A stretch of 64,000 nt of DNA from Pseudonocardia thermophila (GTDB taxonomy: Bacteria > Actinomycetota > Actinomycetes > Mycobacteriales > Pseudonocardiaceae): NCBI RefSeq assembly GCF_900142365.1, contig NZ_FRAP01000016.1, positions 1 through 64,000 of the forward strand. Reading direction: 5' to 3'. The position numbers and the translations under genes are program-made. Shown here one piece after another: positions 1 to 9,612 of this stretch; position 1 is the first letter of the stretch, and each line of letters begins with the position of its first letter. The notes beneath the pieces were generated by a model. That model was not told the DNA's origin. It made no database searches and saw only the letters and a program-made list of their open reading frames with translations.

Positions 1-385
1 CCGAGACACGAGCCTTCTCGGTGGTCACCTCCCGCGGCGACAGCAGCTGGAGGGCCCACCCGGCCTCGGCGTCCTTCTTGAAGGTCTCCTTGCTGGTCAG
101 GGTGACGGTCTTCGTCCCGCGGCCCGCGACGGTCTGCGACTTGACCCCGCTCGTGGCCCCCTCGTCGCTCACCCAGCGGTAGGAGATCGTGGTCTTCCCG
201 TCGAGCTTCAGCGTCACCTTCGCCGAGAAGGTGACCGTCACCGGACAGTTGCCGGTGAATCGCTGCGGCGTCGCCGAGGGCGCGCTCACCGACACCGTCG
301 GTTTCGCCGGAGCATCATCCGTCGATGGCGCGGCCGCGGCCACCCCGGGAACGGCGAGCAGACCCGCCGTCACCGCGGCGGCCAC
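1..385 (-). CDS. Secreted Ig-like protein, 3' part outside window
   Basis: The minus strand reads an open frame that runs off the left edge. It begins with an Ala/Val-rich hydrophobic stretch ending in VAAAAPSTDD, like the h- and c-regions of a Sec signal peptide. A Thr/Ser/Val-rich part follows, with TVSVSAPSATPQ and a single Cys in GNCPVTV, resembling a beta-sandwich (Ig-like) domain of an exported actinobacterial protein. The start is doubtful: the in-frame stop TGA at 419-421 lies 12 codons upstream, the only start codon is GTG at 383-385, it has no clear ribosome site, and it would remove the basic n-region (ARLATLGAG lies just upstream in frame). Function unknown; exported location is inferred. 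Confidence 0.5.
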   Translation of the reverse strand, partial: MAAAVTAGLLAVPGVAAAAPSTDDAPAKPTVSVSAPSATPQRFTGNCPVTVTFSAKVTLKLDGKTTISYRWVSDEGATSGVKSQTVAGRGTKTVTLTSKETFKKDAEAGWALQLLSPREVTTEKARVS

Positions 386-554
386 ACCCGCGCCGAGGGT
401 GGCTAACCGGGCTCTGCCTCAGGAGATCAGCACTCTCGAATCTCCATTTCAGTTGGGTCGGTTTCGGAGCGGACGAGACAATTGCGGTGCGTGTGCGACA
501 GCGCACGTGATGTCACATATCTCCTGGTTGCCTCGCCGATGATGGTGTCAGACA

Positions 555-578
555 GTCCACTGTAGATCTACAGTGGAC
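555..578. promoter_or_regulatory. Perfect 24-bp palindrome between divergent genes
   Basis: The 24 bases are an exact self-complementary palindrome (GTCCACTGTAGA and its reverse complement) with no spacer. It lies between the divergent secreted-protein gene (start near 385) and the metallopeptidase gene (start 626), 47 bases upstream of the latter. In a divergent promoter region a dimeric repressor operator is the likeliest role; a cruciform or RNA hairpin is the alternative. No neighbouring regulator gene points to a particular protein. Confidence 0.5.
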
Positions 579-625
579 GACGCTCCCGTCGGGCGCGAAC
601 GCCGGCGCCGTGGTGGACTGGTCGG

Positions 626-1663
626 GTGCGTTCCTTCGCCTGCCCGCACTGCGCGGCCCTGGTCTTCTTCGCGAACACCGCGTGCCTGTCGTGCGGCACC
701 GCGATCGGCTACTCGCGCGCCGAACGCAGCCTCGTCCGCGCCGACGGCCGCCGGCGCTGCGCCAACGCGACCATCGCCGACTGCAACTGGCTGCTCGACC
801 CGGCCGACCCCGGCGATCTGTGCTCCTGCTGCGCGCTCACCCGCACCCGCCCGGCCGACGGTGATCTGAAGGCGCTCGCCTCGTTCGCCGCCACCGAGGC
901 GGCGAAACGGCGGCTGCTGCACCAGCTCGACGACCTCGGCCTCCCGGTCGTGGACCGGGCCGAGGACCCCTCCGGGGGGCTCGCGTTCGACCTGCTCTCC
1001 AGCGCTGAGGAACCGGTCGTCACCGGCCACGCGAGCGGCGTGGTGACCCTCGATCTCGCCGAAGGCGACGACGGGCACCGCGAACGCATGCGCGTGGAGC
1101 TCGCCGAGCCGTACCGCACACTGCTCGGGCACCTGCGGCACGAGACCGGGCACTGGTACTGGGAGGTGCTGATCGATCGCGTCGGCCGCGCGGACGAGTT
1201 CCGCGTGCTGTTCGGCGACGAGCGCGCCGACTACTCCGACGCGCTCGCCCGCCACTACGCGGAGGGGCCGCCGGCGGGTTGGGCGGACCGGCACGTGAGC
1301 GCCTACGCCGCCGCGCACCCGTGGGAGGACTGGGCCGAGACGTTCGCCCACTACCTGCACATCCGCGACACCAGCCAGACCGCGGCGGAGTTCGGGATCG
1401 TCGTCACCGGGCCGACGGCGCAGGTGCGGGCCGACCTGCGGGCCGAGCCCACCGCCACCCCGCAGATGTTCACCGAGATCATCGGCACCTGGCTGCCGTT
1501 GACCTACGCGCTCAACGCGGTGAACCGGTCGATGGGGTTCACCGATCTCTACCCGTTCGTGCTCGCCCCCGCGGTGCTGGACAAGCTGCGGTTCGTGCAC
1601 GACCTGGTGGCCGAGCACCCCGCCTACGCGAACGCCGCCACCAGCAGGAACGGCACCAGGTAG
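626..1663 (+). CDS. Putative zinc-binding metallopeptidase (COG4307-like)
   Basis: A 345-residue cytoplasmic protein. The N-terminus has two CxxC pairs (C6/C9 and C20/C23) and further cysteines at 45, 53 and 66-69, consistent with a zinc ribbon. The catalytic-looking motif HETGHWYW is at 172-179 (HExxH-like, H172 E173 H176), and the conserved segment WEDWAETFAHYLHI at 233-246 probably supplies another metal ligand. This arrangement is that of the putative zinc-binding metallopeptidase family of bacteria; the substrate is unknown. The GTG start at 626 places the first CxxC at residues 6-9. The 3' end overlaps the convergent DUF4190 gene by 40 bases, and a perfect palindrome lies just upstream. 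Confidence 0.82.
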   Translation: MRSFACPHCAALVFFANTACLSCGTAIGYSRAERSLVRADGRRRCANATIADCNWLLDPADPGDLCSCCALTRTRPADGDLKALASFAATEAAKRRLLHQLDDLGLPVVDRAEDPSGGLAFDLLSSAEEPVVTGHASGVVTLDLAEGDDGHRERMRVELAEPYRTLLGHLRHETGHWYWEVLIDRVGRADEFRVLFGDERADYSDALARHYAEGPPAGWADRHVSAYAAAHPWEDWAETFAHYLHIRDTSQTAAEFGIVVTGPTAQVRADLRAEPTATPQMFTEIIGTWLPLTYALNAVNRSMGFTDLYPFVLAPAVLDKLRFVHDLVAEHPAYANAATSRNGTR

Positions 1664-2022
1664 AACAGGCAGACGGCCAGCGCGACCCCGCAGCACACCA
1701 CGCCGGCCACCGCGAGTCCGTGCCCGTCGGCCTCACCTGTGCGGGTACGGCCGAAGGCGGCGATCCCCAGCACCCCGCCGATGATCAGCAACGGCCAGGC
1801 GATCACTCCGATGAACGGGATCCAGCAGAACAGCACCGCCAGGATCCCCAGCACCAGCGACGCGACCGCGCTCCCGCTCATCGGCGGTCGCCCGACGGGC
1901 ACGTAGGGCGGCCCGTACGCACCGGGCATCGGCTGCTGCTCGTACGGCTGCTGGCCGCTGTATCCGTACCCGGACCGATGGGGGTCCTGGTACGGGTCAG
2001 GCGGATACGGAGGCTGCGTCAT
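1624..2022 (-). CDS. DUF4190-type small membrane protein
   Basis: A 132-residue protein with a Pro/Tyr/Gln-rich cytosolic N-terminus (MTQPPYPPDPYQ, about residues 1-45) followed by two hydrophobic hairpin segments, roughly 47-88 and 100-132. This is the layout of actinobacterial DUF4190 proteins, which are integral membrane proteins of unknown function. The ATG at 2022 is preferred over an upstream in-frame start at 2052 because MTQPPYPP is the usual beginning of this family. It converges with the metallopeptidase gene and overlaps its end by 40 bases, so the last 13 codons of each are read on both strands. Confidence 0.8.
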   Translation of the reverse strand: MTQPPYPPDPYQDPHRSGYGYSGQQPYEQQPMPGAYGPPYVPVGRPPMSGSAVASLVLGILAVLFCWIPFIGVIAWPLLIIGGVLGIAAFGRTRTGEADGHGLAVAGVVCCGVALAVCLFYLVPFLLVAAFA

Positions 2023-2078
2023 CGACGGGCACCCATGCCGGGATGATCGCACGGCGCCGGCGGCGCGTCACCCGAGGC

Positions 2079-3206
2079 TCAGGAGCGGACGGTCAGCCCC
2101 ACCCGCTGGAACTCCTTGAGGTCGGAGTACCCGGTCTTCGCCATCGCCCGGCGCAGCGCGCCGAACAGGTTCACCGACCCGTACGGCTCGTCGGACGGCC
2201 CGAACAGCACCTGCTCGAGGGTGCGGTCCGCCGGGCCGACCGTGACCACGTCCGAGCGCGGCAGGTTCGGGTGCGCCGCCGCCGACGTCCAGTACAGGCC
2301 CCCGCCGGGCGCGTCGGTGGCCTCGGCGAGCTGCTCGCCGAGCATCACCGCGTCGGCGCCGCACGCGATGGCCTTGGCGATGTCGCCGGAACTGCGGATG
2401 CCGCCGTCGGCGATGACGTGGACGTAGCGGCCGCCGGTCTCGTCGAGGTAGTCGCGGCGGGCCGCGGCGGCGTCGACGATCGCGGTGGCCATCGGGACGC
2501 CGATGCCGAGCACCTCGTCGGTGGTGGTGGCCACGCCCTGGCCGTACCCGACGATGACCCCGGCGGCGCCGGTGCGCATGAGGTGCATGGCGGTGCGGTA
2601 GTCGCCGCAGCCACCGGCCACGACCGGCACGTCGAGGGAGTTGATGAACTCCTTGAGGTTCAGCGGCTCACCGCGGGAGACGTGCTCGGCGGAGATGATC
2701 GTGCCCTGCACGAAGAGGATCTCCACACCGCCGGCGAGCAGCATCGGGGTGAGCTCGCGGGCGCGCTGCGGGCTCACCCGCGCGGCGACCGTGACGCCGG
2801 CGTCGCGGATGGTCTTGAGCGCCTCGCCGAGCAGGCCCTCGTCGATCGGCGCAGCGTGCAGCTCCTGCAGCGTGCGGATGGCCGGGCCGGGATCGCTGCT
2901 GCCCTCCAGGGCGTCGCGCACCTCGGCCAGCGCCGCGTCCACGTCGGAGTGCCGCGCCCACAGGCCCTCCGCGTTGAGCACCGCCAGGCCACCGAGCCGG
3001 CCGATCGCCACCGCGCTGGCCGGGGAGACCACGGCGTCCGTCGGGTGGGTCACCAGCGGGATGTCGAACTGGTACGCATCCAGGCGCCACTCCGTCGACA
3101 CCTCTTTCGAGCTGCGGGTCCGCCGCGAGGGCACGATCTCGATCTGATCGAGGTCGTACGCCCGGCGGGCCTCACGGCCCATCCCGATCTCCACCACGTC
3201 ACGCAC
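2079..3206 (-). CDS. guaB3: GuaB3-family IMP dehydrogenase-related protein
   Basis: A 375-residue TIM-barrel protein beginning MRDVVEIGMGREARRAY, with the family segments EIVPSRRTRSS near residue 25 and VVAGGCGDYRTAMHLM and YVHVIADGGI later. It is the IMPDH paralogue found beside guaB in actinobacteria (Rv3410c in M. tuberculosis). There is no CBS pair, and at the place of the catalytic Cys loop (GPGSICTT in the neighbour) it reads GQGVATTTDE, with no cysteine. The recalled mycobacterial protein has the same change, so this is a family trait and not a local mutation. It probably binds a purine nucleotide; enzymatic activity is unproven. It starts 32 bases after guaB ends, likely in one operon. 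Confidence 0.9.
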   Translation of the reverse strand: MRDVVEIGMGREARRAYDLDQIEIVPSRRTRSSKEVSTEWRLDAYQFDIPLVTHPTDAVVSPASAVAIGRLGGLAVLNAEGLWARHSDVDAALAEVRDALEGSSDPGPAIRTLQELHAAPIDEGLLGEALKTIRDAGVTVAARVSPQRARELTPMLLAGGVEILFVQGTIISAEHVSRGEPLNLKEFINSLDVPVVAGGCGDYRTAMHLMRTGAAGVIVGYGQGVATTTDEVLGIGVPMATAIVDAAAARRDYLDETGGRYVHVIADGGIRSSGDIAKAIACGADAVMLGEQLAEATDAPGGGLYWTSAAAHPNLPRSDVVTVGPADRTLEQVLFGPSDEPYGSVNLFGALRRAMAKTGYSDLKEFQRVGLTVRS

Positions 3207-3238
3207 GGGTGGTCAGCCTAGACCGCCGCGGCGCCCGC

Positions 3239-4882
<1,644 letters not shown>

Positions 4883-5029
4883 TCACTGCGAAACCGGTCA
4901 CCCACCGGCCGGGGCACCCTGACCGTCCGGTCAGTGGCCACACGCACCGTGACGGATCCGACGATCGATTCCGACATCCGGGGCCGCGCCGACGCGTAAC
5001 CATCGGTCGTCGCGAGTATCGTTGACGGC

Positions 5030-5404
5030 GTGTCACCCGATGCACTGCCGCCCGACCCGTTCGCCGGCGACCCCTACGATCCGGCTCTCTCGCTCGAAGG
5101 CGACGAGCCGGAGGTGGAGCGGCTGAGCGAGATCGAGCGCGACGAGGTCATCGCTGACCTCGCCGACCTGGCCGTCTTCCAGGCGCTGCTGGAGGGGCGA
5201 GGAGTGCGGGGCATCGTCGTGGACTGCGGCGACTGCGGCGAGCAGCACTACCACGAGTGGAACCTGCTGCGCGCGAGCCTGCAGCAGCTGCTCGACGAAG
5301 GCTACATGCGCCCCCACGAGCCCGCGTTCGATCCCGACCCGTCGCGCTACGTCACCTGGGAGTACTGCCGCGGCTACGCCGACGCGGTGCTCTCGGACTC
5401 CTGA
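5030..5404 (+). CDS. DUF5319 family protein
   Basis: A 124-residue acidic soluble protein of unknown function. It has a CGDCGEQHYHEWNLL segment (about residues 66-80), in which two Cys and two His could form a metal site, and a C-terminal segment YVTWEYCRGYADA. Proteins of this family sit between guaB and the sigD/rsdA pair in many actinobacteria, as here. The GTG start at 5030 begins MSPDALPPDPFAGDPYD. It is transcribed away from guaB and toward rsdA, and is followed by a strong hairpin. Confidence 0.8.
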   Translation: MSPDALPPDPFAGDPYDPALSLEGDEPEVERLSEIERDEVIADLADLAVFQALLEGRGVRGIVVDCGDCGEQHYHEWNLLRASLQQLLDEGYMRPHEPAFDPDPSRYVTWEYCRGYADAVLSDS

Positions 5405-5440
5405 TCGCTCCTGTTCGCCGGCTGACACCAGACCTGACGC

Positions 5441-5473
5441 AGTGCGCGGCCCCGGATGCCGGGGCCGCGCACT
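5441..5473. terminator. Hairpin terminator between DUF5319 and rsdA
   Basis: A perfect 15-bp stem (5441-5455 with 5459-5473) closes a 3-base loop. It lies between two convergent genes, so it can serve both strands. No U-tract follows on either strand, as is common for actinobacterial terminators. Confidence 0.75.
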
Positions 5474-5485
5474 CGTCCGCCCGGC

Positions 5486-6508
5486 TCAGGACGGCCGGGC
5501 CGCGGTGCTCGTGACGCCGGGTGTGCTGCCCATGCTCTGCCCCGACCCGGCCGTGGTCGACGACGGGCTGCCCTCCGGTGTGGCCGACGTCGATCCGGAC
5601 GACGGTGTGGTCGTGGTCGACGGGGAGGTGCCCGGCGACGCCGACGGGTCGTCCAGGGTGCGCGGATCCTGGGCGGGCTGTGAGCTGCCGCCCGTCGCCG
5701 GTCCGGTGCCGGGGGCCGTGCTGCCGCCCGTGGTCGGCTCGGTGGGCGGCGCGGAGCTCGGGTCGGCCCCGACGGCCGCGCCGTGCGGGACGCGGCGGTG
5801 GCGGTCCCTGCGCAGCGGCTGACCCGGATCGGTGGGCTGCCCGGGCGGGGTCTCCTCAGCCTTGGCGGCCAGGAAGTTCTGCACCTCGGCCAGCTGCTCG
5901 CGGCCCTCCTCGGGGCGGACGACGGCCAGCTCGGCCTGGGCTTCCGCCAGCTCCGCCGCGGCCACCTCCGGCTGGCCCTCGGTGAGGGCGCGCTTGGCCC
6001 GGTCGATGCGTTCCCCGACACGGGCGGCGGCCTCGATGGAGGTCGCCCGCTCGGAGAACAGCACCTTCGAGATGCCCCACAGCGCGTCCCCCGGCTCGGC
6101 GGAGGCCGAGCCGACCGAGACGCCGCCGAGGGCGAAGACGGCGAAGGCCGCGGCCGCCGCCACCGGTGCGAGGTGCCGCCGGGCGCGCGAGCGCTGCGGC
6201 CGGCCGGCGCTGCGGATGGTCTCGATGGCGGTGTCGATGTCGACCAGCTCCGGGATGGGGTCGCGGTCGACCTCCTCCCGCCACGCGGCGAGGATCGCGG
6301 CCACGCGGTCGTCGGCGTCGTACCCGGCGAACCCGGGCGTCGTGACCCGCATGCCGGACGCGAGCGCGCTGATCAGCTCGTCGTCGGCCTGCACGGCCAC
6401 GAGGTCGATCGGCTCGTCCTCGAGCTGGTGGGCCCGGGTCGACATGCCCTCGGGCCGGCGGCCGTTGGTGCGGTGGTCGGCGCGGTGGAAGCGCTCGTCG
6501 TCGCGCAT
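5486..6508 (-). CDS. rsdA: Anti-sigma-D factor RsdA
   Basis: A 340-residue membrane protein that should hold SigD at the membrane. The cytosolic N-terminal part includes the sigma-binding segment EDEPIDLVAVQADDELI (about 30-46) typical of RsdA. One transmembrane helix lies at about 112-135 (PVAAAAAFAVFALGGVSVG). The outside part begins with a helical region rich in Ala/Glu/Arg and ends in a long Ser/Thr/Pro/Gly tail of about 110 residues. The ATG at 6508 overlaps the sigD stop (TGATG); MSTRAHQ at residue 22 is an alternative start. In M. tuberculosis the homologue is removed by ClpP-dependent proteolysis to free SigD; that regulation is inferred here. Confidence 0.85.
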   Translation of the reverse strand: MRDDERFHRADHRTNGRRPEGMSTRAHQLEDEPIDLVAVQADDELISALASGMRVTTPGFAGYDADDRVAAILAAWREEVDRDPIPELVDIDTAIETIRSAGRPQRSRARRHLAPVAAAAAFAVFALGGVSVGSASAEPGDALWGISKVLFSERATSIEAAARVGERIDRAKRALTEGQPEVAAAELAEAQAELAVVRPEEGREQLAEVQNFLAAKAEETPPGQPTDPGQPLRRDRHRRVPHGAAVGADPSSAPPTEPTTGGSTAPGTGPATGGSSQPAQDPRTLDDPSASPGTSPSTTTTPSSGSTSATPEGSPSSTTAGSGQSMGSTPGVTSTAARPS

Positions 6509-7080
6509 CAGACCACCTCCTCCTCGGGCATCGACTTGCGCAATCGGGCCAGTGCCCGGTGTTGGGCGACCCGGACCGCACCCGGGGTCGAGCCGACCGC
6601 CTCGGCCGTCTCCTCGGCGGAGAGGCCGACGACGACGCGGAGGATCAGGATCTCGCGCTGCTTCTCGGGGAGCGTGTCGAGCAGCCGGGCCATCTCGCCG
6701 GAGAGCTCGACCTGCAGAGCGCGCTGCTCGGGACCGTCCGCCGACTCGACGGAGTCGGGGAGGTCCGCGACGGGTTCCGAGCGGTTGCGGGACGCGGCCC
6801 GGTGCGCGTCGATGACTTTGTGGGAAGCGATTCCGTACACGAACGCCAGGAAGGGGCGACCCTGGACGCGGTAACCGGGAAGGGCCGTCAGCACGGCCAG
6901 ACACACCTCCTGCGCGACGTCGTCGGCGGAGACCGACGATCGGTCCATCCGGCCGAGGCGCGCGCGGCAGTATCGCACGACCAGCGGACGAATGATGGCG
7001 AGCAAGGTTCCGACGGCCCGGCGGTCCCCGGTCATCGCGAGGGCCACCAGCTCGTCGGGAACCTCTGTCGTCTCAGTCAT
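6508..7080 (-). CDS. sigD: RNA polymerase sigma factor SigD (group 4)
   Basis: A 190-residue ECF-type sigma factor. Region 2 covers about residues 28-95, with the -10 recognition helix around SADDVAQEVCLAVL and GRPFLAFVYGIASHKVID. Region 4 covers about 130-185 and has the helix-turn-helix LSAEETAEAVGSTPGAVRVAQHRAL, described here by its ends only. It is followed without a gap by rsdA, the cognate anti-sigma gene, and lies in the guaB-rsdA-sigD-whiB order of actinobacteria. The ATG at 7080 is preceded by AGGA about 12 bases upstream, a weak ribosome site. Confidence 0.92.
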   Translation of the reverse strand: MTETTEVPDELVALAMTGDRRAVGTLLAIIRPLVVRYCRARLGRMDRSSVSADDVAQEVCLAVLTALPGYRVQGRPFLAFVYGIASHKVIDAHRAASRNRSEPVADLPDSVESADGPEQRALQVELSGEMARLLDTLPEKQREILILRVVVGLSAEETAEAVGSTPGAVRVAQHRALARLRKSMPEEEVV

Positions 7081-7427
7081 CGCGGGGTGTAGTCCTGGTG
7101 TTACGGCACATTCCTGGTCGGAGTGCGGCCCGGGTCGATCACCGAGAGTTCTCGACCGTGTCCTCTGCGCTCACACGTTAGCGAAGCGACGGTCACGCTC
7201 GGCGGACGGATCCCGAACCGACACCCCCAAGACGATCCAGCGTGCCGATCCGTTGTGCGGTGGCGGGCACCACCACCCGAACGGCTCCAGGACACCATAC
7301 GGATGGACCCGGCCGCGGACGGAGCGTCAACACGGCCGGGACCACCCGGTACGGCGACGAGGTGCGCCTCCATCGGGCACGCTGCGCCCGACGGACGTCA
7401 CGGTGCGTGGAACGGCGGAGATCGATC
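7081..7427. other. Intergenic region upstream of sigD, no gene seen
   Basis: These 347 bases between sigD and bldM (both minus strand) carry no convincing coding sequence; the open frames across it are short and lack family features. It must contain the sigD promoter and the end of the bldM transcript. I saw no strong hairpin and no clear -35/-10 pair. Confidence 0.5.
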
Positions 7428-8024
7428 TCAGGACACCAGCCCGCGGCGGAAGCCGTGGGCCACGGCCTGCGCACGGTCACGGACCCCGAGCTTGCGGAAC
7501 AGCCGTCGCGCGTGGGTCTTCACGGTGTCCTCGGAGAGGTAGAGCTCACGGCCGATCTGCCCGTTGCTCTTGCCCTGGCTCATGCCGCGCAGCACCTGCA
7601 GCTCCCGCTCGGTCAACTGCACGCCGGGGTCGGTCGGCGTCCGCGGCGTGGGGACCGCGGTGCTGGCCAGGGTGTGCGCGAGGGCGGCCACCAGCTCGGG
7701 ACGCGAGGCGTCCCAGCGCAGGTAGCCCCGGGCACCACCGGCGATGGCAGCAGCGATGCTGCCCGCGTCATCGGGTGCACCGAAGACGATCACGTTTGCC
7801 TGGGGGTGAGCCGCCACCAGGCGACGCGTGGCCTCGACCCCGGTGGGCACCGCTCGCTGCGTGCCGATGAGGACGACGTCGACCGGCTGGCGGGAGAACC
7901 TGGCCAGCAGCTCGTCCCCGTGGGCAACGCAATCGATCCGGTGCACGCCCGGGACCGCGGACATCACGCGGGTGAGGCCTTCGCGGACGCTGCGACGATC
8001 GTCGCAGATGAGTACCGTCGTCAC
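7428..8024 (-). CDS. bldM: BldM-like orphan response regulator
   Basis: A 198-residue protein with an N-terminal receiver-like domain (about 1-118) and a C-terminal LuxR/FixJ helix-turn-helix (about 133-198; LTERELQVLRGMSQGKSN, SEDTVKTHARRLF). The C-terminus and the GARGYL..DASR..L segment closely resemble Streptomyces BldM as I recall it, and the neighbouring whiB, sigD and guaB genes match that locus. The acid pair D8/D9 is kept, but the phospho-acceptor position 54 is Gly (VVLIGTQ) and the usual Lys is replaced (YLRWD), so the receiver should not be phosphorylated. GTG at 8024 has a good ribosome site (AGGAAGGA); an in-frame extension to 8162 lacks family support. Likely a DNA-binding developmental or cell-wall regulator. 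Confidence 0.88.
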   Translation of the reverse strand: MTTVLICDDRRSVREGLTRVMSAVPGVHRIDCVAHGDELLARFSRQPVDVVLIGTQRAVPTGVEATRRLVAAHPQANVIVFGAPDDAGSIAAAIAGGARGYLRWDASRPELVAALAHTLASTAVPTPRTPTDPGVQLTERELQVLRGMSQGKSNGQIGRELYLSEDTVKTHARRLFRKLGVRDRAQAVAHGFRRGLVS

Positions 8025-8190
8025 GACGATTCCTTCCTGCAGCTTCCTGCAGCCGGGTGATGTGTCACCCCAAGCATCGGCGAGTGACAGCTTCACCTTG
8101 ACACGATCAGGGCGGTTTTGTGCCCTCCATTCGAGAGTCTTGCGCCAAGTGGCACTCGTCATGTGGGTGACGAAGGTCCGAATGGAGTAA

Positions 8191-9162
8191 TCACATTACC
8201 GCGTGGAACCCGAGTGACCGCATCGACACCCCGAGGAGTCGCCTGCCCAGTGGGTCGGATCTACGTGCGATGACGCTCATCGTGACCTGCGCGGCGTGTC
8301 GCCGCTGAGCACGACCGGTCACCGAGCCGCCTCTCGAGTGCTGCACCGTTCGAGTGGCGACGTCGTTTACAGCGTCGCCCGTACGGTCCAGTAGATCACC
8401 CGCAGCGAGCAGACACGGCCATTCGAGTGGCGCCAGCCCCCGTTCGGCGCACTCCCCGGCCAACCGATCCAGTTCGGAGACTGCCTCCTCCGGGTCCAGC
8501 GCGCCCGCCGCCGCAGCCGCGACGACGCGCACGATCAGCGACTTGACCAGGTGACGGACCGATCCCGCCGCCCTGGCCCGCTGCACGGCGTCGGTCGCCG
8601 GCGCGAGGGCCGCGCCCGGATCACCGCGCAGCAGCGCCAGCTCCGCCCGGACCCAGCCGACCCGAACGGGGAGGCGCCATGACGGATGGTAACAAGTCAG
8701 TAACTCTGCGCTGTCGAGCAGGCGCTGCGCGACGAGCGGTCTGCCGAGGCCGACGTTGTCGGCGGCGAGCCCGACGAGCGCGTCGACGCGAGCCGCGGCC
8801 AGATCCGTGCCGTCGGGGTCCGGTTCGTCCGCTACCGAGGCTGCGGCCGTAGCGGCTGCCGTCGGTGCTTCCACGGCCGTGGTGGCGATCCGCAGGGCCC
8901 ATCCGTCGTCGGCGAGAGCCACAGCGTGCCCGCCGAGCTGACGACGGTGCGAGGCGGCCGTGACGGCCGCATGGGCCCGCACCGCGGCCGGGGTGGCTGG
9001 ATCGGCCCGCAGCCGGGCCAGCTCAGCGGCTGCGGCGGCGTAGCGGCCCTGCCCGCCCAGGGCGACGGCGGCGAGCCACCGGTCGCGCGGCGGGGCGTCG
9101 CGCGGGACGCGGACCGGCGCTCCCGGCGCGTGCCCGAACGCGATGTCGCGCAGCCGGCTCAC
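8191..9162 (-). CDS. Helical-repeat (TPR-like) protein, Rv3415c position
   Basis: A 323-residue Ala/Arg/Leu-rich protein of unknown function. Repeated helix pairs, such as [21 protein letters not shown] and [16 protein letters not shown], suggest a tetratricopeptide-like alpha solenoid. It occupies the place of Rv3415c, next to whiB3 in M. tuberculosis. GTG at 9162 is chosen because it begins the well-behaved reading ([14 protein letters not shown]), follows CGAGGATGACC, and leaves room for the divergent whiB promoter; the frame stays open upstream only as antisense of whiB. The last 60 residues are more basic and of less certain fold. Confidence 0.72.
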   Translation of the reverse strand: MSRLRDIAFGHAPGAPVRVPRDAPPRDRWLAAVALGGQGRYAAAAAELARLRADPATPAAVRAHAAVTAASHRRQLGGHAVALADDGWALRIATTAVEAPTAAATAAASVADEPDPDGTDLAAARVDALVGLAADNVGLGRPLVAQRLLDSAELLTCYHPSWRLPVRVGWVRAELALLRGDPGAALAPATDAVQRARAAGSVRHLVKSLIVRVVAAAAAGALDPEEAVSELDRLAGECAERGLAPLEWPCLLAAGDLLDRTGDAVNDVATRTVQHSRGGSVTGRAQRRHAAQVTMSVIARRSDPLGRRLLGVSMRSLGFHAVM

Positions 9163-9267
9163 CCGGTCATCCTCGCCGGGCGGATCGCTCGTCGGAACCT
9201 TGTCGGCCCCGTGCCCCGGCCTTACGGTGAGGGTTTCGCCCGCGCTCCGGAGTGGCAGGTGATACGG

Positions 9268-9612
9268 GTGGCGGACACACACAGGCTCCCGACACCGGTG
9301 GCCGAGACCTACGACTGGCAGCTCCGCGGCGCCTGCCGGGGCATGGACAGCGCGTACTTCTTCCATCCCGAGGGCGAACGCGGCGCGGCGAAGGCGCGGC
9401 GCGAGGAGCGGGCCAAGCAGGTGTGCCGCCGCTGCCCCGTGCTCGAGGAGTGCCGCCGCCACGCGCTCGCGGCCGAGGAGCCGTACGGGGTGTGGGGCGG
9501 GCTCTCCGTCGCCGAGCGCACAGCGCTGCTGGCACGAGGTGGCCGGAAGCTGGACGCTCGCCACCGGGACGGCGTCGAGAACGAGGTCGTGGTGATCAAC
9601 AAGGCGATTTGA
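9268..9612 (+). CDS. whiB3: WhiB-family iron-sulfur regulator (WhiB3/WhiD type)
   Basis: A 114-residue transcription factor binding a [4Fe-4S] cluster through C23, C53, C56 and C62 (C-x29-C-x2-C-x5-C). The sigma-interaction turn GVWGG is at 74-78, and a basic tail follows. The segments [18 protein letters not shown] and [14 protein letters not shown] match WhiB3 of mycobacteria and WhiD of Streptomyces, which sit in the same neighbourhood. GTG at 9268 follows AGGTGA by five bases; GTG at 9259 is an alternative. The last 13 codons and the stop lie inside a perfect 28-bp inverted repeat, so the C-terminal residues double as a terminator arm. It is divergent from the Rv3415c-like gene and convergent with groEL. 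Confidence 0.92.
   Translation: MADTHRLPTPVAETYDWQLRGACRGMDSAYFFHPEGERGAAKARREERAKQVCRRCPVLEECRRHALAAEEPYGVWGGLSVAERTALLARGGRKLDARHRDGVENEVVVINKAI

Noticed and set aside
548-1696. Long minus-strand open frame opposite the metallopeptidase
   Set aside because: Arg/Gly/Val-rich translation with no domain; a GC-skew shadow of the plus-strand gene, which has clear zinc motifs.
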